50,839 bases of DNA from the NCBI GenBank assembly GCA_012965515.1, contig DTSE01000334.1, positions 1 to 50,839 on the forward strand. Direction: 5' to 3'. The DNA comes from Candidatus Melainabacteria bacterium (GTDB lineage: Bacteria > Cyanobacteriota > Vampirovibrionia > Obscuribacterales > Obscuribacteraceae). The notes under the pieces are model-generated. The model did not search any database, was not told the origin of the DNA, and saw nothing but the letters and a program-made list of their open reading frames with translations. Every line of letters starts with the position of its first letter. The first letter of the stretch is position 1. Below are positions 8,553 to 18,687 of the stretch, one piece after another. The position numbers and the translations under genes were made by a program.

Positions 8553-10016
8553 TTAATGCTGTGCGCCTTCTGCGTTGAGGCTAGTCTCCCAAGACTCTGG
8601 CTCGTATTTCAATCTTTGCGCTTCGAAACGATCGGCTGCTGCTTCTTTGTCTTTGCCCAGGCGCTCGTTTACAAGTGCGCGGTGGAAATAGGCGGCTCCA
8701 TCTTCCGGAGCGACTTTCATGGCTTTCGTCAGATCGTCAGCCGCTTTCTGATGTTCTCCTATCTGCAGATAGCACAACCCGCGCGTATCCAACGCGATTG
8801 CCAGGTCGGGTGCGATTGCCAATGCCTTGTTGCAATCATCGATAGCTGTTTGCCAGCTACCGAGCGATGCATACGACCAGGCACGATTGTTGTATGCAAC
8901 TGGATTCTTGTTATTGATTTCCAGCGCTTTGTTTATGTCTTCAATCGCCATTCCTTCGTTGTTTTGGCAGTGATGAACGTATCCGCGCCCAAGGTATCCA
9001 TCGGCAATATCCGGTTCAACATCGATGGCGCTATTGCAGTCATCGAGCGCATCATCAAAGCGCCCCAGCTTGCACAATGCATTTGCTCTCTTGAGAAAAA
9101 TGTCGACGCTCTTGTAGCGGTTTGCTGCTGCGTTCAGGTAAGTAAGGGCTTCTTGATACTTCTTCTGTTTCAGCAATGGTAATGCATTTTGATAATCCAG
9201 CATCGCTAAGAATTGGGGATTAGAACGCACACTAAAGTATTCGGCACTGGTTCCGAGTATCAATGCAGTCAGTGAAACTCCTACTACCGCAGAATCTCTC
9301 TTGTTCCAAACACTCTTCAAATCTTGTCTGAAAAAATGCGATAGCAATGTTCCTGCCAAGAATCCGCCCAGGTGCGCGGCATTGTCTACGCCTGGAATAA
9401 ACGCGCCGTAAACGCAACTGAGTACCACTGCAATCATTAGCATCACACGAGCCGGGCGCAGAATTTCCTTGAGAGTGAATCCACTTCCTAGAACTGATTG
9501 TTCGACGAAGCATCCGAACAAACCGAACAGCGCGCCCGACGCCCCCGCGCTGATTTGAAAAGGATTCCAGATCAAACTCGATAGAGAACCCGTGACGCCC
9601 GAGAGCATATAGAGTGCGAACATTCTTCGGCTGCCCAAAAGCTCTTCGGCGAACGGGCCAAGATTGAATAGCACATATAGATTGACCGCCAGGTGAAATA
9701 CGCTTGCGTGCAAGAAGGTATTGCTGAGGATTCTCCAGGGCTCTCCACCAAGAGTGAGCGGTCCATAATTGGCGCTCCAGTTGATCAATGTTTGCTCCGA
9801 GGGATCAAGCATTGAACGCAAATTGGTGGTCACTACTAACATAATGAACACAATCATGTTCGCGGCGAACAGCGCAGCAGTTACTGGCGCCTTTTGCAAA
9901 AGTGTTTTTGCTTTCGAAGCGCCTTCAGTATTTTCAGAACTTGCTGATTTCGATTCAAACAAGCCCGATTCTGATTTTTGTAATTGATTGTTTGGAGCTG
10001 GTTGCTCGTCGGTCAT
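8553..10016 (-). CDS. Rhomboid-family intramembrane serine protease with C-terminal TPR domain
   Basis: A 487-residue polytopic inner-membrane protease. After a polar N-terminus (1-44) come the membrane segments of a rhomboid core. The catalytic Ser is S160 in GASGALFG and the catalytic His is H215 in NAAHLGGFLAG. The HxxxN oxyanion motif is H108/N112 in FHLAVNLYVLFN, and the GxxxEE(L)LG motif lies at 120-128. From about 275 to 475 there are five or so TPR units (NALCKLGRFDDALDDCNSAI; GYVHHCQNNEGMAIEDINKAL; AWSYASLGSWQTAIDDCNKAL; GLCYLQIGEHQKAADDLTKAM). A rhomboid with a cytoplasmic TPR tail suggests that partner proteins are recruited to the protease. It is one of three protease-TPR combinations in the window. 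Substrate unknown. Confidence 0.9.
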   Translation of the reverse strand: MTDEQPAPNNQLQKSESGLFESKSASSENTEGASKAKTLLQKAPVTAALFAANMIVFIMLVVTTNLRSMLDPSEQTLINWSANYGPLTLGGEPWRILSNTFLHASVFHLAVNLYVLFNLGPFAEELLGSRRMFALYMLSGVTGSLSSLIWNPFQISAGASGALFGLFGCFVEQSVLGSGFTLKEILRPARVMLMIAVVLSCVYGAFIPGVDNAAHLGGFLAGTLLSHFFRQDLKSVWNKRDSAVVGVSLTALILGTSAEYFSVRSNPQFLAMLDYQNALPLLKQKKYQEALTYLNAAANRYKSVDIFLKRANALCKLGRFDDALDDCNSAIDVEPDIADGYLGRGYVHHCQNNEGMAIEDINKALEINNKNPVAYNNRAWSYASLGSWQTAIDDCNKALAIAPDLAIALDTRGLCYLQIGEHQKAADDLTKAMKVAPEDGAAYFHRALVNERLGKDKEAAADRFEAQRLKYEPESWETSLNAEGAQH

Positions 10017-10090
10017 TGTCAGCCTGCCGGTTTGCTGTCATAGGAGTCGATCATATCTGATCGGCGCCAGACAAACGCGTCGTCTATACG

Positions 10091-11113
10091 TTAATCCACG
10101 GAATTGATAAGTTCCAACAACGCGCGTTTGAGTTGTACAACCTCAGTGCGCAGGTCCGTGAGCATTGCTTGCCGGTTTTGCAAAAGCGCGATGGTCATTT
10201 CTCGCTTTTTCCCGAGCGTGCCTGTAAGCGCAGCCAAATGAACTTCGGCATTTGCTTTCTTCTCATCCCAAACGTAATTCGACTTTTTCCATTTGTCAAT
10301 TAACATCTGGCGTCGCGTCTTTGCTTCTTTCGACTTTGCCGGGACTTGATTGAGCCAATTCCAGACGCTTGTGGGATAAAACGCTTCTTCGTCATGACCG
10401 CGTTCAAAAACGGGCGCAAGCATGTTGGGATAGCCTAGCAGCTCTCGCTTCTCGCCATTCATTTGGCGAAGTGAACGCAGCGCCAATGCAGTGGGGATAA
10501 CACCAGCAAGAATACCGATGATACCTTCAGGTATCGCCATCTGTGGATTGTAGGCAGTGCCGATACTGAAACTGGATGATGTTGCCCAGAGGATTCCGTT
10601 GCTCCACTGGCTGAGAACAGTGGACAACCAAACACTTTTGTCGCGCTTGGCTACCATCTCCGTGAGGACCTCGTTGAACTTATTCTGTTCGCCGTCGATC
10701 ACCGCCAAAACGTAGTCTACTTCCAAGTTCAATTTCAAAATTGTTTGCGCCAGTTCGTGACGTGCATCGCCTACATCTTGGTGTAGTGCCAGTTTTTCAA
10801 TTGATGGCGGCTGCCCGCGATACCCTGCCAATTGCTCAGAGAGAGCTTTATAGCGATCGAATTTTGGTTGCAGATTTAGACGCCCGATCAAATCCAGCGA
10901 ATCGGCAGAGAGCTTGAACTGGTTTCTGTCATCGACACCGGAGCCTGCGTCGGCAATTAAATTCTTCGATGCTGCTGAATTAGGCATCTTCGCATAAATG
11001 TCGAGTGCTTCATCCGCGAATGCCCACTGGGGAGTGCAAAGAAGAGTCGACGACAGAATTGTTGCGATACAGGCGATAGATATACCGCGCTTGTATGAAC
11101 GGTTTGACCGCAA
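10091..11113 (-). CDS. Exported protein of unknown function with coiled-coil regions
   Basis: I do not recognise this family. The open frame extends upstream to a TTG at 11203. A TTG at 11113 is preferred because GAGG lies 10 bases upstream and the protein then begins with a clean signal peptide (MRSNRSYKRGISIACIATIL, cut after CTPQWAFA). The mature protein has charged helical stretches (QTILKLNLEVDYVLAVIDGEQ; LQNRQAMLTDLRTEVVQLKRA) at both ends, typical of coiled coils, around a hydrophobic, Gly-rich centre (GTAYNPQMAIPEGIIGILAG). That centre could be a membrane hairpin. It is divergent from the aldo/keto reductase pair. Start choice is uncertain. Confidence 0.6.
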   Translation of the reverse strand: MRSNRSYKRGISIACIATILSSTLLCTPQWAFADEALDIYAKMPNSAASKNLIADAGSGVDDRNQFKLSADSLDLIGRLNLQPKFDRYKALSEQLAGYRGQPPSIEKLALHQDVGDARHELAQTILKLNLEVDYVLAVIDGEQNKFNEVLTEMVAKRDKSVWLSTVLSQWSNGILWATSSSFSIGTAYNPQMAIPEGIIGILAGVIPTALALRSLRQMNGEKRELLGYPNMLAPVFERGHDEEAFYPTSVWNWLNQVPAKSKEAKTRRQMLIDKWKKSNYVWDEKKANAEVHLAALTGTLGKKREMTIALLQNRQAMLTDLRTEVVQLKRALLELINSVD

Positions 11114-11349
11114 ACAGACATTAACCTCAGCAGATAACCAAGTAAAGATAACATCTCCGCGGGTTGACAAAGAGCTAGACGACTGGTCTAATTGTGATAG
11201 CAAAGTTTTGCATTATTGATACAACGAGCTTTCGGTTTTTCATCGTTTGGTCGTTCATCTATTGAATTGTGATTTGGGGGATAATCATTCTCCTTAAATA
11301 GCTGCCGCGTCCGTGGCGCCTGATTTGCATTTGGCTCGGAGGAAATCAC

Positions 11350-12327
<978 letters not shown>

Positions 12328-12362
12328 CACCCGAAAATTCACAACACGAAGAGGTTACGAAA

Positions 12363-13397
12363 ATGGAATTCAGACAACTTGGACGTTCCGGATTGAAAGT
12401 ACCTGTGCTGAGTTTTGGCGCTGCTACATTCGGCGGCAATACGGAGCTTTTCAATGCGTGGGGCACCACCGATGTGAAAGAGGCGACTCGCATTGTCGAT
12501 TTTTGCCTCGATGCCGGCGTGAATTTTTTCGATACTGCAGATATCTATTCGCGAGGCGCATCAGAAGAAATTCTTGGACAAGCGATTAAAGGTAAGCGCG
12601 ATCGCTTGCTCATTTCGACCAAAGCGACGTTCAGAATGGACGAAGGTCCTAACGATCTCGGCTCATCGCGTCATCACTTGATCAAAGCATGTGACGCTAG
12701 TTTGAAACGTCTCTGCACTGACTACATCGATCTCTATCATATGCATGGCTTTGATGCGCTTACGCCCGTCGAGGAAGTTTTATCCACGCTGGAAACTTTG
12801 GTGCAAAGCGGAAAGGTCCGCTACATCGGCTGCTCGAATTTCTCTGGTTGGCATTTGATGAAGTCGCTCAATGTATCTGAGAAATATGGCTGGTCTCGTT
12901 ATGTCTCTCATCAGGCTTATTATTCGTTGATTGGCAGGGAGTTTGAGTGGGAACTGATGCCGCTTGCGCTCGATCAGCAAGTAGGAACGATGGTTTGGAG
13001 CCCACTTGGTTGGGGACGTCTGACAGGGAAGATTCGCAGAAATGCGCCGCTGCCTGAAGTCAGCCGCTTGCACAAGACTGCTGATTTTGGTCCACCGGTC
13101 AACAATGATTATCTCTATGATGTTGTTGACGTTCTAGATGAGATTGCCAAAGAGACAGGAAAGACAGTTCCTCAGATTGCACTCAATTGGCTGTTGCAGA
13201 GACCATCTGTATCCAATGTTGTAATTGGCGCGCGTAATGAAGAACAGTTGAAGCAAAACTTGGGCGCTGTCGGCTGGCACTTGAGTGAAGATCAAATGGC
13301 ACGTCTTGATGCTGTCAGCGAGCCGACACCTGCTTATCCTTATTGGCACCAACGTCAGTTTGTAGAGAGAAATCCACTTCCTGTTGCTGTGCGATAA
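12363..13397 (+). CDS. Aldo/keto reductase (second of a tandem pair)
   Basis: A 344-residue aldo/keto reductase of a different subgroup from its neighbour. It starts GRSGLKVPVLSFGAATFGG. The tetrad residues are in FFDTADIYSRGASEEILGQAI (Asp, Tyr), ISTKATF (Lys) and LYHMHGFD (His). The cofactor-binding end is VVIGARNEEQLKQNL. The two neighbouring proteins share only family-level similarity, so this is not a recent duplication. GAGG lies about 9 bases before the ATG. It ends at 13397, after which there is no coding sequence until 13907. Confidence 0.93.
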   Translation: MEFRQLGRSGLKVPVLSFGAATFGGNTELFNAWGTTDVKEATRIVDFCLDAGVNFFDTADIYSRGASEEILGQAIKGKRDRLLISTKATFRMDEGPNDLGSSRHHLIKACDASLKRLCTDYIDLYHMHGFDALTPVEEVLSTLETLVQSGKVRYIGCSNFSGWHLMKSLNVSEKYGWSRYVSHQAYYSLIGREFEWELMPLALDQQVGTMVWSPLGWGRLTGKIRRNAPLPEVSRLHKTADFGPPVNNDYLYDVVDVLDEIAKETGKTVPQIALNWLLQRPSVSNVVIGARNEEQLKQNLGAVGWHLSEDQMARLDAVSEPTPAYPYWHQRQFVERNPLPVAVR

Positions 13398-13532
13398 GGG
13401 TTCGATAACTCCATCTTCGATATACTCGAGAATTTGGCACCGTATATGGTGTCAATATGCCAAATGTCCTGAAAGTGCCAGCCTGTGAGCGTCTGGCTTG
13501 AAACCCGCAATGGGTGGCACTTTTAGAAATGC

Positions 13533-13561
13533 TTGACAACGGTTGATCGCCGTGGTTTAGT
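13533..13561 (+). promoter_or_regulatory. Sigma70-type promoter in front of a structured RNA / leader
   Basis: A perfect -35 box, TTGACA (13533-13538), is separated by exactly 17 bases from TTTAGT (13556-13561), a 4-of-6 -10 box. Transcription would start near 13568, at the foot of the long helix described in the next entry and 340 bases ahead of the glycosyltransferase gene. Confidence 0.5.
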
Positions 13562-13567
13562 TGAAGA

Positions 13568-13720
13568 ATGCAAGTGAGACCTGCGTGGGTCGCTTAACCC
13601 TATATACCGCCGCTATATCCATCGCGGTGGGTTAACTTTGGTCTGCATTTGCACAGTAAAACTCAGTAGACACAATCACGTATCACTCTCGGAGCTACTT
13701 GATGATCAAGAGTTTTTCAA
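13568..13720 (+). ncRNA. Candidate structured RNA or long 5' leader (nested helices plus terminator-like end)
   Basis: No coding sequence covers 13398-13906. Within it, 13570-13581 (GCAAGTGAGACC) pairs with 13640-13652 (GGTCTGCATTTGC) as 12 base pairs with one bulged G. Inside lie TTAACCC/GGGTTAA (13594-13600 with 13629-13635) and ACCGC/GCGGT (13606-13610 with 13624-13628). The three helices nest like an arm with internal loops. A short hairpin, CTTGA-TGA-TCAAG, followed by AGTTTTT ends at about 13717 and could be a weak intrinsic terminator. A well-placed promoter lies just upstream. It could be an independent small RNA of about 150 nucleotides or the leader of the glycosyltransferase gene. 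No known RNA family is recognised. Pairing was found by eye and has no comparative support. Confidence 0.4.
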
Positions 13721-13795
13721 CCTTAAAACTTCGACTGGCCGAGGAAAGAGGGCCGCCTGTCTAAGTTTTGACCAGTATCAAATAATCACTTCGTA

Positions 13796-13827
13796 AGAGA
13801 GAGCAGCCGGATCCAACTGCTCTCTCT
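13796..13827 (+). terminator. Perfect 11-bp hairpin upstream of the glycosyltransferase gene
   Basis: AGAGAGAGCAG (13796-13806) pairs perfectly with CTGCTCTCTCT (13817-13827) around a 10-base loop. No T-tract follows on either strand, so this may be an attenuator or RNA-stability hairpin rather than a standard terminator. It lies 80 bases before the TTG start of the glycosyltransferase. Confidence 0.4.
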
Positions 13828-13906
13828 GCGTACTTTAAGGAATACATGTTGCGGCCTGTCAGAAAAATTACTATAGTCGGCAGCAGAAGTTGCCGGGGCG
13901 TTTCAG

Positions 13907-15463
13907 TTGACAGAGCAAGATCTCGAAAAAAACGGACGCGATTCGGACAAACACTTTTGGTCGGCAATCTTCTCTCAACGTCCAGAAAAGCTTACTACGC
14001 TGTCTTTGTACATCCTACTGGCGATAGTTGCAGTTGGGTTGTTTCTTAGACTGAATGAATTGGGGACTTATGGTCTTTTCGGGGATGAAATCTACAGCAT
14101 TCTCGTTGCTAACGGAAAAGGCGACCCTGAATTAATCGCCTTTGATTCCATTCGTCCGGTCTATTTTTTTCTGCTTAATTTGTGGATGAATGTCGGTACC
14201 AGCGAGGAATGGTTACGGCTATTCTCGGTAATCTTCGGCACAGTCAATATCGCGCTTACCTATTACCTTGCCCAATTGGTGGCGGGCAAAAAAGTTGGTC
14301 TTGTGTCTGCAGTTTTAATGGCGCTTTCGCCGATGGAAGTCCATTATTCTCAGCTCGTCCGAATGTACACTCTGGGCAGTTTTTTTGCGCTGCTAGGCGG
14401 GATTGCATTAATCAAAGGTTTTCAGACCGAGAGAAAGAGCTTTGTCTTTATGTGGGCTGGAATCAGAACCTTAATGGTTTGGACTCTTCCCTTAACGGCA
14501 GTTTTGTTGGGCGTCGATATCTTTCTTTCTTTATTGAAGGAACGGAAGAACAAACAGATTCCTATTGTGTTCGTTAGTTTTGCTGTTGTGCTGGCCTTGT
14601 ATCTGTGTTTCGCCTGGAAAATGCCGCAACTGACTGCAAGCAGTTCTTATGATGAATGGAGATATGGATTACCGACCCCACAGATTGCAGATGCTCTGAT
14701 GATGCTGGTCAATTTCACAAGCACCGCTCTGCCGATTCAAGAATGCAGCGGTCCCGTGGAGGGCGGATTGCTTGCGAGCATTTATTCGCTTGTAGTGCTG
14801 TTTCTCATCGGACTTTCATTCATTCCTGCCTTGAATCAACGGTGGCTTATTTGGTGCACAGGCTGGGCCGTGGTTCCGATTGTTCTTGCCTGGGGCGCGT
14901 CTCAATTTACTGCCTCATTTGTGATAACGCGCTACCTGATGTTTGCAGCGCCCTTTACTTTCATTATTCTGGCTGCCGGCTGGATAGAGATCTGGAAACA
15001 GGTAAAGCTCCGTTTCCTGTGTGTGCTCACAGCAGTTCTCTATTCAATAATTATGTTGATGAATCTGTCGCACCTCTACACTCATCCGGTGTCGGAAGAC
15101 TGGAGACAAATTTCCAAATTCATCATGGAGCACGAGCAACCAGGCGACAATGTTGTCGTTTGGAATTATCACTCGCAGTATCTCTTCAACTATTACTATC
15201 GGGGCAATAACAAGACCCACGACGTCACTGCATATCACGTTCTCAATAAAGACAATACGGATATCCTTGATGTTCGGCTTGATATGCCGGGGCTGAATAA
15301 AGTTACCGGGCGCACCTGGTTTGTTCTCAGAGAGGCGCCCGAAAATTGGATTTTAGCTTGGACGGTATACCAGGTGTTTATGAAACACTTGCAGAACAAC
15401 TATAAAGTAATCGAGCACGATAAGCTTGGCAGAACGGATTTGTTTTTGGTTACTCCGAAGTAG
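13907..15463 (+). CDS. GT39-like (PMT/ArnT-type) polytopic glycosyltransferase
   Basis: A 518-residue integral membrane protein with about a dozen hydrophobic segments, built like the GT-C enzymes that move a sugar from a polyprenyl-phosphate carrier to protein or lipid on the periplasmic face. The family's acidic motif is in the first periplasmic loop (LFGDEIYS, D60-E61). The LSPMEVHYSQLVRMYTL block near residue 145 is the PMT/ArnT signature. A soluble C-terminal part follows the last helix (from about 385; HEQPGDNVVVWNYHSQYLFNYYY). The start is a TTG at 13907 with a GGGG stretch upstream; it is the least certain part of the call. Donor and acceptor are unknown. It follows a long leader and stands alone. 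Confidence 0.85.
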   Translation: MTEQDLEKNGRDSDKHFWSAIFSQRPEKLTTLSLYILLAIVAVGLFLRLNELGTYGLFGDEIYSILVANGKGDPELIAFDSIRPVYFFLLNLWMNVGTSEEWLRLFSVIFGTVNIALTYYLAQLVAGKKVGLVSAVLMALSPMEVHYSQLVRMYTLGSFFALLGGIALIKGFQTERKSFVFMWAGIRTLMVWTLPLTAVLLGVDIFLSLLKERKNKQIPIVFVSFAVVLALYLCFAWKMPQLTASSSYDEWRYGLPTPQIADALMMLVNFTSTALPIQECSGPVEGGLLASIYSLVVLFLIGLSFIPALNQRWLIWCTGWAVVPIVLAWGASQFTASFVITRYLMFAAPFTFIILAAGWIEIWKQVKLRFLCVLTAVLYSIIMLMNLSHLYTHPVSEDWRQISKFIMEHEQPGDNVVVWNYHSQYLFNYYYRGNNKTHDVTAYHVLNKDNTDILDVRLDMPGLNKVTGRTWFVLREAPENWILAWTVYQVFMKHLQNNYKVIEHDKLGRTDLFLVTPK

Positions 15464-15509
15464 GCCTTCAAGTGACAACTGGAAGCAGGCTCTCCGGACT
15501 CTTCCTTCG

Positions 15510-18329
15510 TTACTTCTTGACGGCTGACTTCCCGCCTGTCACCGCCTTTGGTGGCGCCTTGGCTGGGGCGGTCGATTTACCGGCGCCAGTTATTTTGTTC
15601 GCGGCAGTCCCTTTTCCGGCACCACCGGCTACCGTACTGGTGGGCGCAGGAGTGATGAGCTGTGCTTTAGGTTGGTCTTCTTCCAGACCCTGGCGCGGTG
15701 CTGCCGGCTGAATGCCGAGTATTAGGTCGTCGCCTACCCACTTGCTCTTCAAAAGTGGTCGTTGTAATTCTCCGCGATCTCGCAAGACTTCTTCTTGGAC
15801 TTTGTCTGACATATGTTTGAAGGCTTCACCGAGTTTGCTCATGCCACCGTTTTGTCTCAAGCCTTCCAACAAGTAGTGTGTGAAGACACCATTTTGATAA
15901 CGTTTGGACTCCCATGAAGTTTGAGTCGGTTCACTGGAGCAGATAACCAACTGACCGCTGCCTTGTGCGAGTTCATCAGCACTGTAATTACCGATGCGAA
16001 AAATGCCCTTTCCTGCAGTGTTTGCAGCTCCTGAGTGGCAGGCGTCCATCATGAGCACTATGCGGTCGGAGTGCACACGGTCCTTGATCATTTTCACCAA
16101 TTCTTGCATGGAGACGCCGGTCGCATAGAGGCTGTTTTTGTCAGTGTTGTGCGCGACCAGATAGTTCGCGCCATTGACGTCGACCTTTGAAGGGCTGCCA
16201 TGGCTGGACACGTAAATCAAGACGAGATCATCCGGATTGGCTACGCGAGGCAACCATTTATCACCCAGATTGGCGAGAATGTTTTCTCTAGTGGCTTGCT
16301 CGTCCAGTAAGAGCCGCACGTGGTCGGGCGCAAACTTGGCTTCTTTGACGAGATAGTTTCTGAAGTCTTGCGCATCTTTAGCCGCATATTTCAAATTGAT
16401 GGAGGAGTCGGCGAATTTACTGATTCCGATTACGAGAGCCCATTTGTCCTTGATTGGACGATTCACCCGCTCTTTGTCCATGCTGTCACCAGATAAGGTG
16501 CGAGCGCTGGCTTTAACGCTTTCCATATTTTCGGCCATGCTCTTTGCGCCTTCGACGTGATTTCTGATTCTTGTCAGAGAATCCGTGCCCAAAGGCAGTG
16601 CCGCGATGATTTCGTGATCTTTGCCGAGTGTTTTCTCACGAATGGACTGCGCTTGTTTCTTGAACAATTCCGCTTGTTCATTCTGTCCCTGTTTTTGCGA
16701 AGCCATGGCAAGATTGTCGATTATCTTCGCGACAAAAGGATGATCTTCACCAAGAGCCTTGATATCAATTGCTAGAGCCTTTTGTAGAAGCGTTGCGGCT
16801 TCTAGCGGTTTACCAATTTGAAGATATGCGCAAGCCAGGTTTGTCTCTACTTCCGCTACTTCCGGAGTGAGTTGAACCGATTGACCTTTCTCTACGCCCT
16901 GCTGCGCATTGAGAAGCATGATTGCCATCGCGCGTTTGAGCGGTTCAATTGCGGCCTCTCCATTTTCTTGAAGATAGAAATTCTTGCCAATGTTGCTCAA
17001 GACTTCCGCTAGTGTTTTACTGGAAGCATTCGCTGCTTGATCTAGGATCGCCAAAGCCTTTTTGAAGAATTCTTCGGCTGCACCATAGAGAGCTTGCTGC
17101 TGTTTGAGCATGCCCATGCAATTGTCGACCTCTGCTACTTCCGGAGAATTTGGGCCCTGCACTTTCAATCTCAGGGTTAATGCACGTTTGAAGAGCGGCT
17201 CTGCTTTTTCGTACCAGCTAAGGTCTAGGTATGTTTTTCCCAAACTGGTGATGCTGCGCGTGAGTCTGGGGTCTGCTTCGCCAAACGCTTCCGCTTCAGT
17301 GAGAGCTTGCCCGAGCATCTCTTCTGCTTCGATAAAGTTGCCGTCATCAAAGGCACGCTCTCCCACATTTACGTATGTATCCCAAGTGGAATCGGAGGGC
17401 AGTGATGCAACTTTCTGAAGCTTTGGATCCGTCGAACGTCTAATCGTCAAATCGACGGCATCAAAAATCGCGTTGCAACGCTCATCGAGCTTTTTCCTTT
17501 GAGAGTCCGCAACAAGCAAGTTGCCGGTTTTCGAATCTATCGAGTATCCGCCACCAAGTTGACCAAGCATGGCGGGATTTTTTTTGACTGCTTCGGAAAC
17601 TGCATTAATCAAGTCTTGTTGGATGGTTTGCGGGGTGACTTGATGTTCGGGCGCTCCTGATTTCAAACCGAGTAAGCGCCATACAGCTAATTGCGAGATC
17701 TGTTCTTTCGCGGAGCCTGCTACAGGCAGACCTTTGTATCCACCATTCTTTTCGATTTCTTTAGAAGCCGCGATGATACCGGACAATTGTTTCCAAACGG
17801 CCGGATCTTCGTAGTTGCCTGCGGTAAATTCAACGCCATCGGCTGGTGGTGGTGGAACGGTCTTCACGGATGCGCAGACCGTCGGTATCTTAGCGATGGT
17901 TGTTTGACCAACTGGGATGGTCATGAATACGTCGGCAATGACCATCATGTTTTGAACACCGCTTACGTTCGGTTTCAAAATTTCGTTGGCCGGAATGACT
18001 ACCTTCAACGGGGCGTTGGTTTTGTTGGTTACTTGCAGCCGCACAGACGAAGTGGTGACGCCGTCGCCTCTAACTTTCATTGACGCTTTGCCTGACTTGA
18101 CCGCCTGACGCAACGTTTGAATCTGTGCCATTTCGACTGGCTTCGGTGCCACTACAGGCGGGGTGGTAATTGGAATTCCCAGTTGCGCAACGGATAGTGC
18201 CGGGGCATTCAATTGATCAAGACCCGCCGGAGATCCAGCTTGCGCACTGATCGGAAAAGTCATTGAAATTGCCAGCGCAGCCATAAATGTCGCTGCCGCA
18301 GAGGGTTTACTGATTCGTTTGATCGTCAT
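15510..18329 (-). CDS. Exported caspase-family (peptidase C14) protease with TPR array
   Basis: A protein of about 939 residues. The ATG at 18329 is used instead of the upstream TTG (18335); GCGG lies 8 bases before it. A signal peptide (about 1-32, core TFMAALAISMTFPISAQAG) directs export. Residues about 310-600 form a TPR array (VGERAFDDGNFIEAEEMLGQ; SLGKTYLDLSWYEKAEPLFK; NLACAYLQIGKPLEAATLLQ) of the type with long linkers, like kinesin light chain. The caspase domain begins about 630 (KWALVIGISKFAD). The catalytic His is in YVSSHGSPS (near 707) and the catalytic Cys in MMDACHSGAA (near 760), so both are intact. A Pro/Ala/Lys/Gly-rich tail of about 65 residues ends the protein. Metacaspase-like enzymes usually cut after Arg/Lys. 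The target is unknown, and a periplasmic caspase is uncommon. Confidence 0.88.
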   Translation of the reverse strand: MTIKRISKPSAAATFMAALAISMTFPISAQAGSPAGLDQLNAPALSVAQLGIPITTPPVVAPKPVEMAQIQTLRQAVKSGKASMKVRGDGVTTSSVRLQVTNKTNAPLKVVIPANEILKPNVSGVQNMMVIADVFMTIPVGQTTIAKIPTVCASVKTVPPPPADGVEFTAGNYEDPAVWKQLSGIIAASKEIEKNGGYKGLPVAGSAKEQISQLAVWRLLGLKSGAPEHQVTPQTIQQDLINAVSEAVKKNPAMLGQLGGGYSIDSKTGNLLVADSQRKKLDERCNAIFDAVDLTIRRSTDPKLQKVASLPSDSTWDTYVNVGERAFDDGNFIEAEEMLGQALTEAEAFGEADPRLTRSITSLGKTYLDLSWYEKAEPLFKRALTLRLKVQGPNSPEVAEVDNCMGMLKQQQALYGAAEEFFKKALAILDQAANASSKTLAEVLSNIGKNFYLQENGEAAIEPLKRAMAIMLLNAQQGVEKGQSVQLTPEVAEVETNLACAYLQIGKPLEAATLLQKALAIDIKALGEDHPFVAKIIDNLAMASQKQGQNEQAELFKKQAQSIREKTLGKDHEIIAALPLGTDSLTRIRNHVEGAKSMAENMESVKASARTLSGDSMDKERVNRPIKDKWALVIGISKFADSSINLKYAAKDAQDFRNYLVKEAKFAPDHVRLLLDEQATRENILANLGDKWLPRVANPDDLVLIYVSSHGSPSKVDVNGANYLVAHNTDKNSLYATGVSMQELVKMIKDRVHSDRIVLMMDACHSGAANTAGKGIFRIGNYSADELAQGSGQLVICSSEPTQTSWESKRYQNGVFTHYLLEGLRQNGGMSKLGEAFKHMSDKVQEEVLRDRGELQRPLLKSKWVGDDLILGIQPAAPRQGLEEDQPKAQLITPAPTSTVAGGAGKGTAANKITGAGKSTAPAKAPPKAVTGGKSAVKK

Positions 18330-18687
18330 TTCCAATTCCGCCTGACCCTAAACGTCGCCTCGGCATTTTTAAGATGCCTGTCTTCGGTCGCCTGCCCTTC
18401 AGTCGACGCGCGATGCTTGAAAACTCTATAGCATCTACAGGGTCGACCGCCTTATTAGGGGTTATCTCACAGATTAACCATTTTTGCTATTCAGGGCACT
18501 TGAAAAGCTTGCGTGTCTTATTTTCCCTGCTCGCTGGCGAAAAGTTTGAAGGGCTCGCTTGTAAAATCTCCGGCAATTTCCAATGTCAAGCGGGGTATAG
18601 CGTTTGACTCAATAGGTACTGTCACCAATAATTAGAGCAACCTGGAGTCCCCCCCCAAAAACCTGTCTCAAAGTCTGGAGTTGACCA
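18330..18687. other. Gene-free divergent intergenic region (358 bp)
   Basis: It separates the caspase gene (leftward) from the small exported-protein gene (rightward). It holds a promoter for the latter (separate entry), a near-perfect inverted repeat at about 18458-18481 (GGTTATCTCACAGATTAACC, one bulge) that could be an operator, and a run of eight C then five A residues just before the ribosome binding site. A rightward 77-codon open frame at 18374-18607 lacks a ribosome binding site or any familiar sequence and is not called. Confidence 0.5.
18604..18632 (+). promoter_or_regulatory. Sigma70-type promoter for the small exported protein gene
   Basis: TTGACT (18604-18609) and AATAAT (18627-18632) are spaced by 17 bases; both boxes match consensus at 5 of 6 positions. 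The predicted transcript begins near 18639, leaving a leader of about 49 bases before the GTG at 18688. Confidence 0.55.

Noticed and set aside
8556..9182. 208-codon rightward frame
   Set aside because: Antisense to the TPR part of the rhomboid gene.
13568..13720. 6S RNA, SRP RNA or a known riboswitch
   Set aside because: Length, helix order and conserved bases do not match any of these that I know.
18374..18607. 77-codon rightward frame
   Set aside because: No ribosome binding site or recognisable sequence; it lies in a divergent intergenic region with its own promoter signals.
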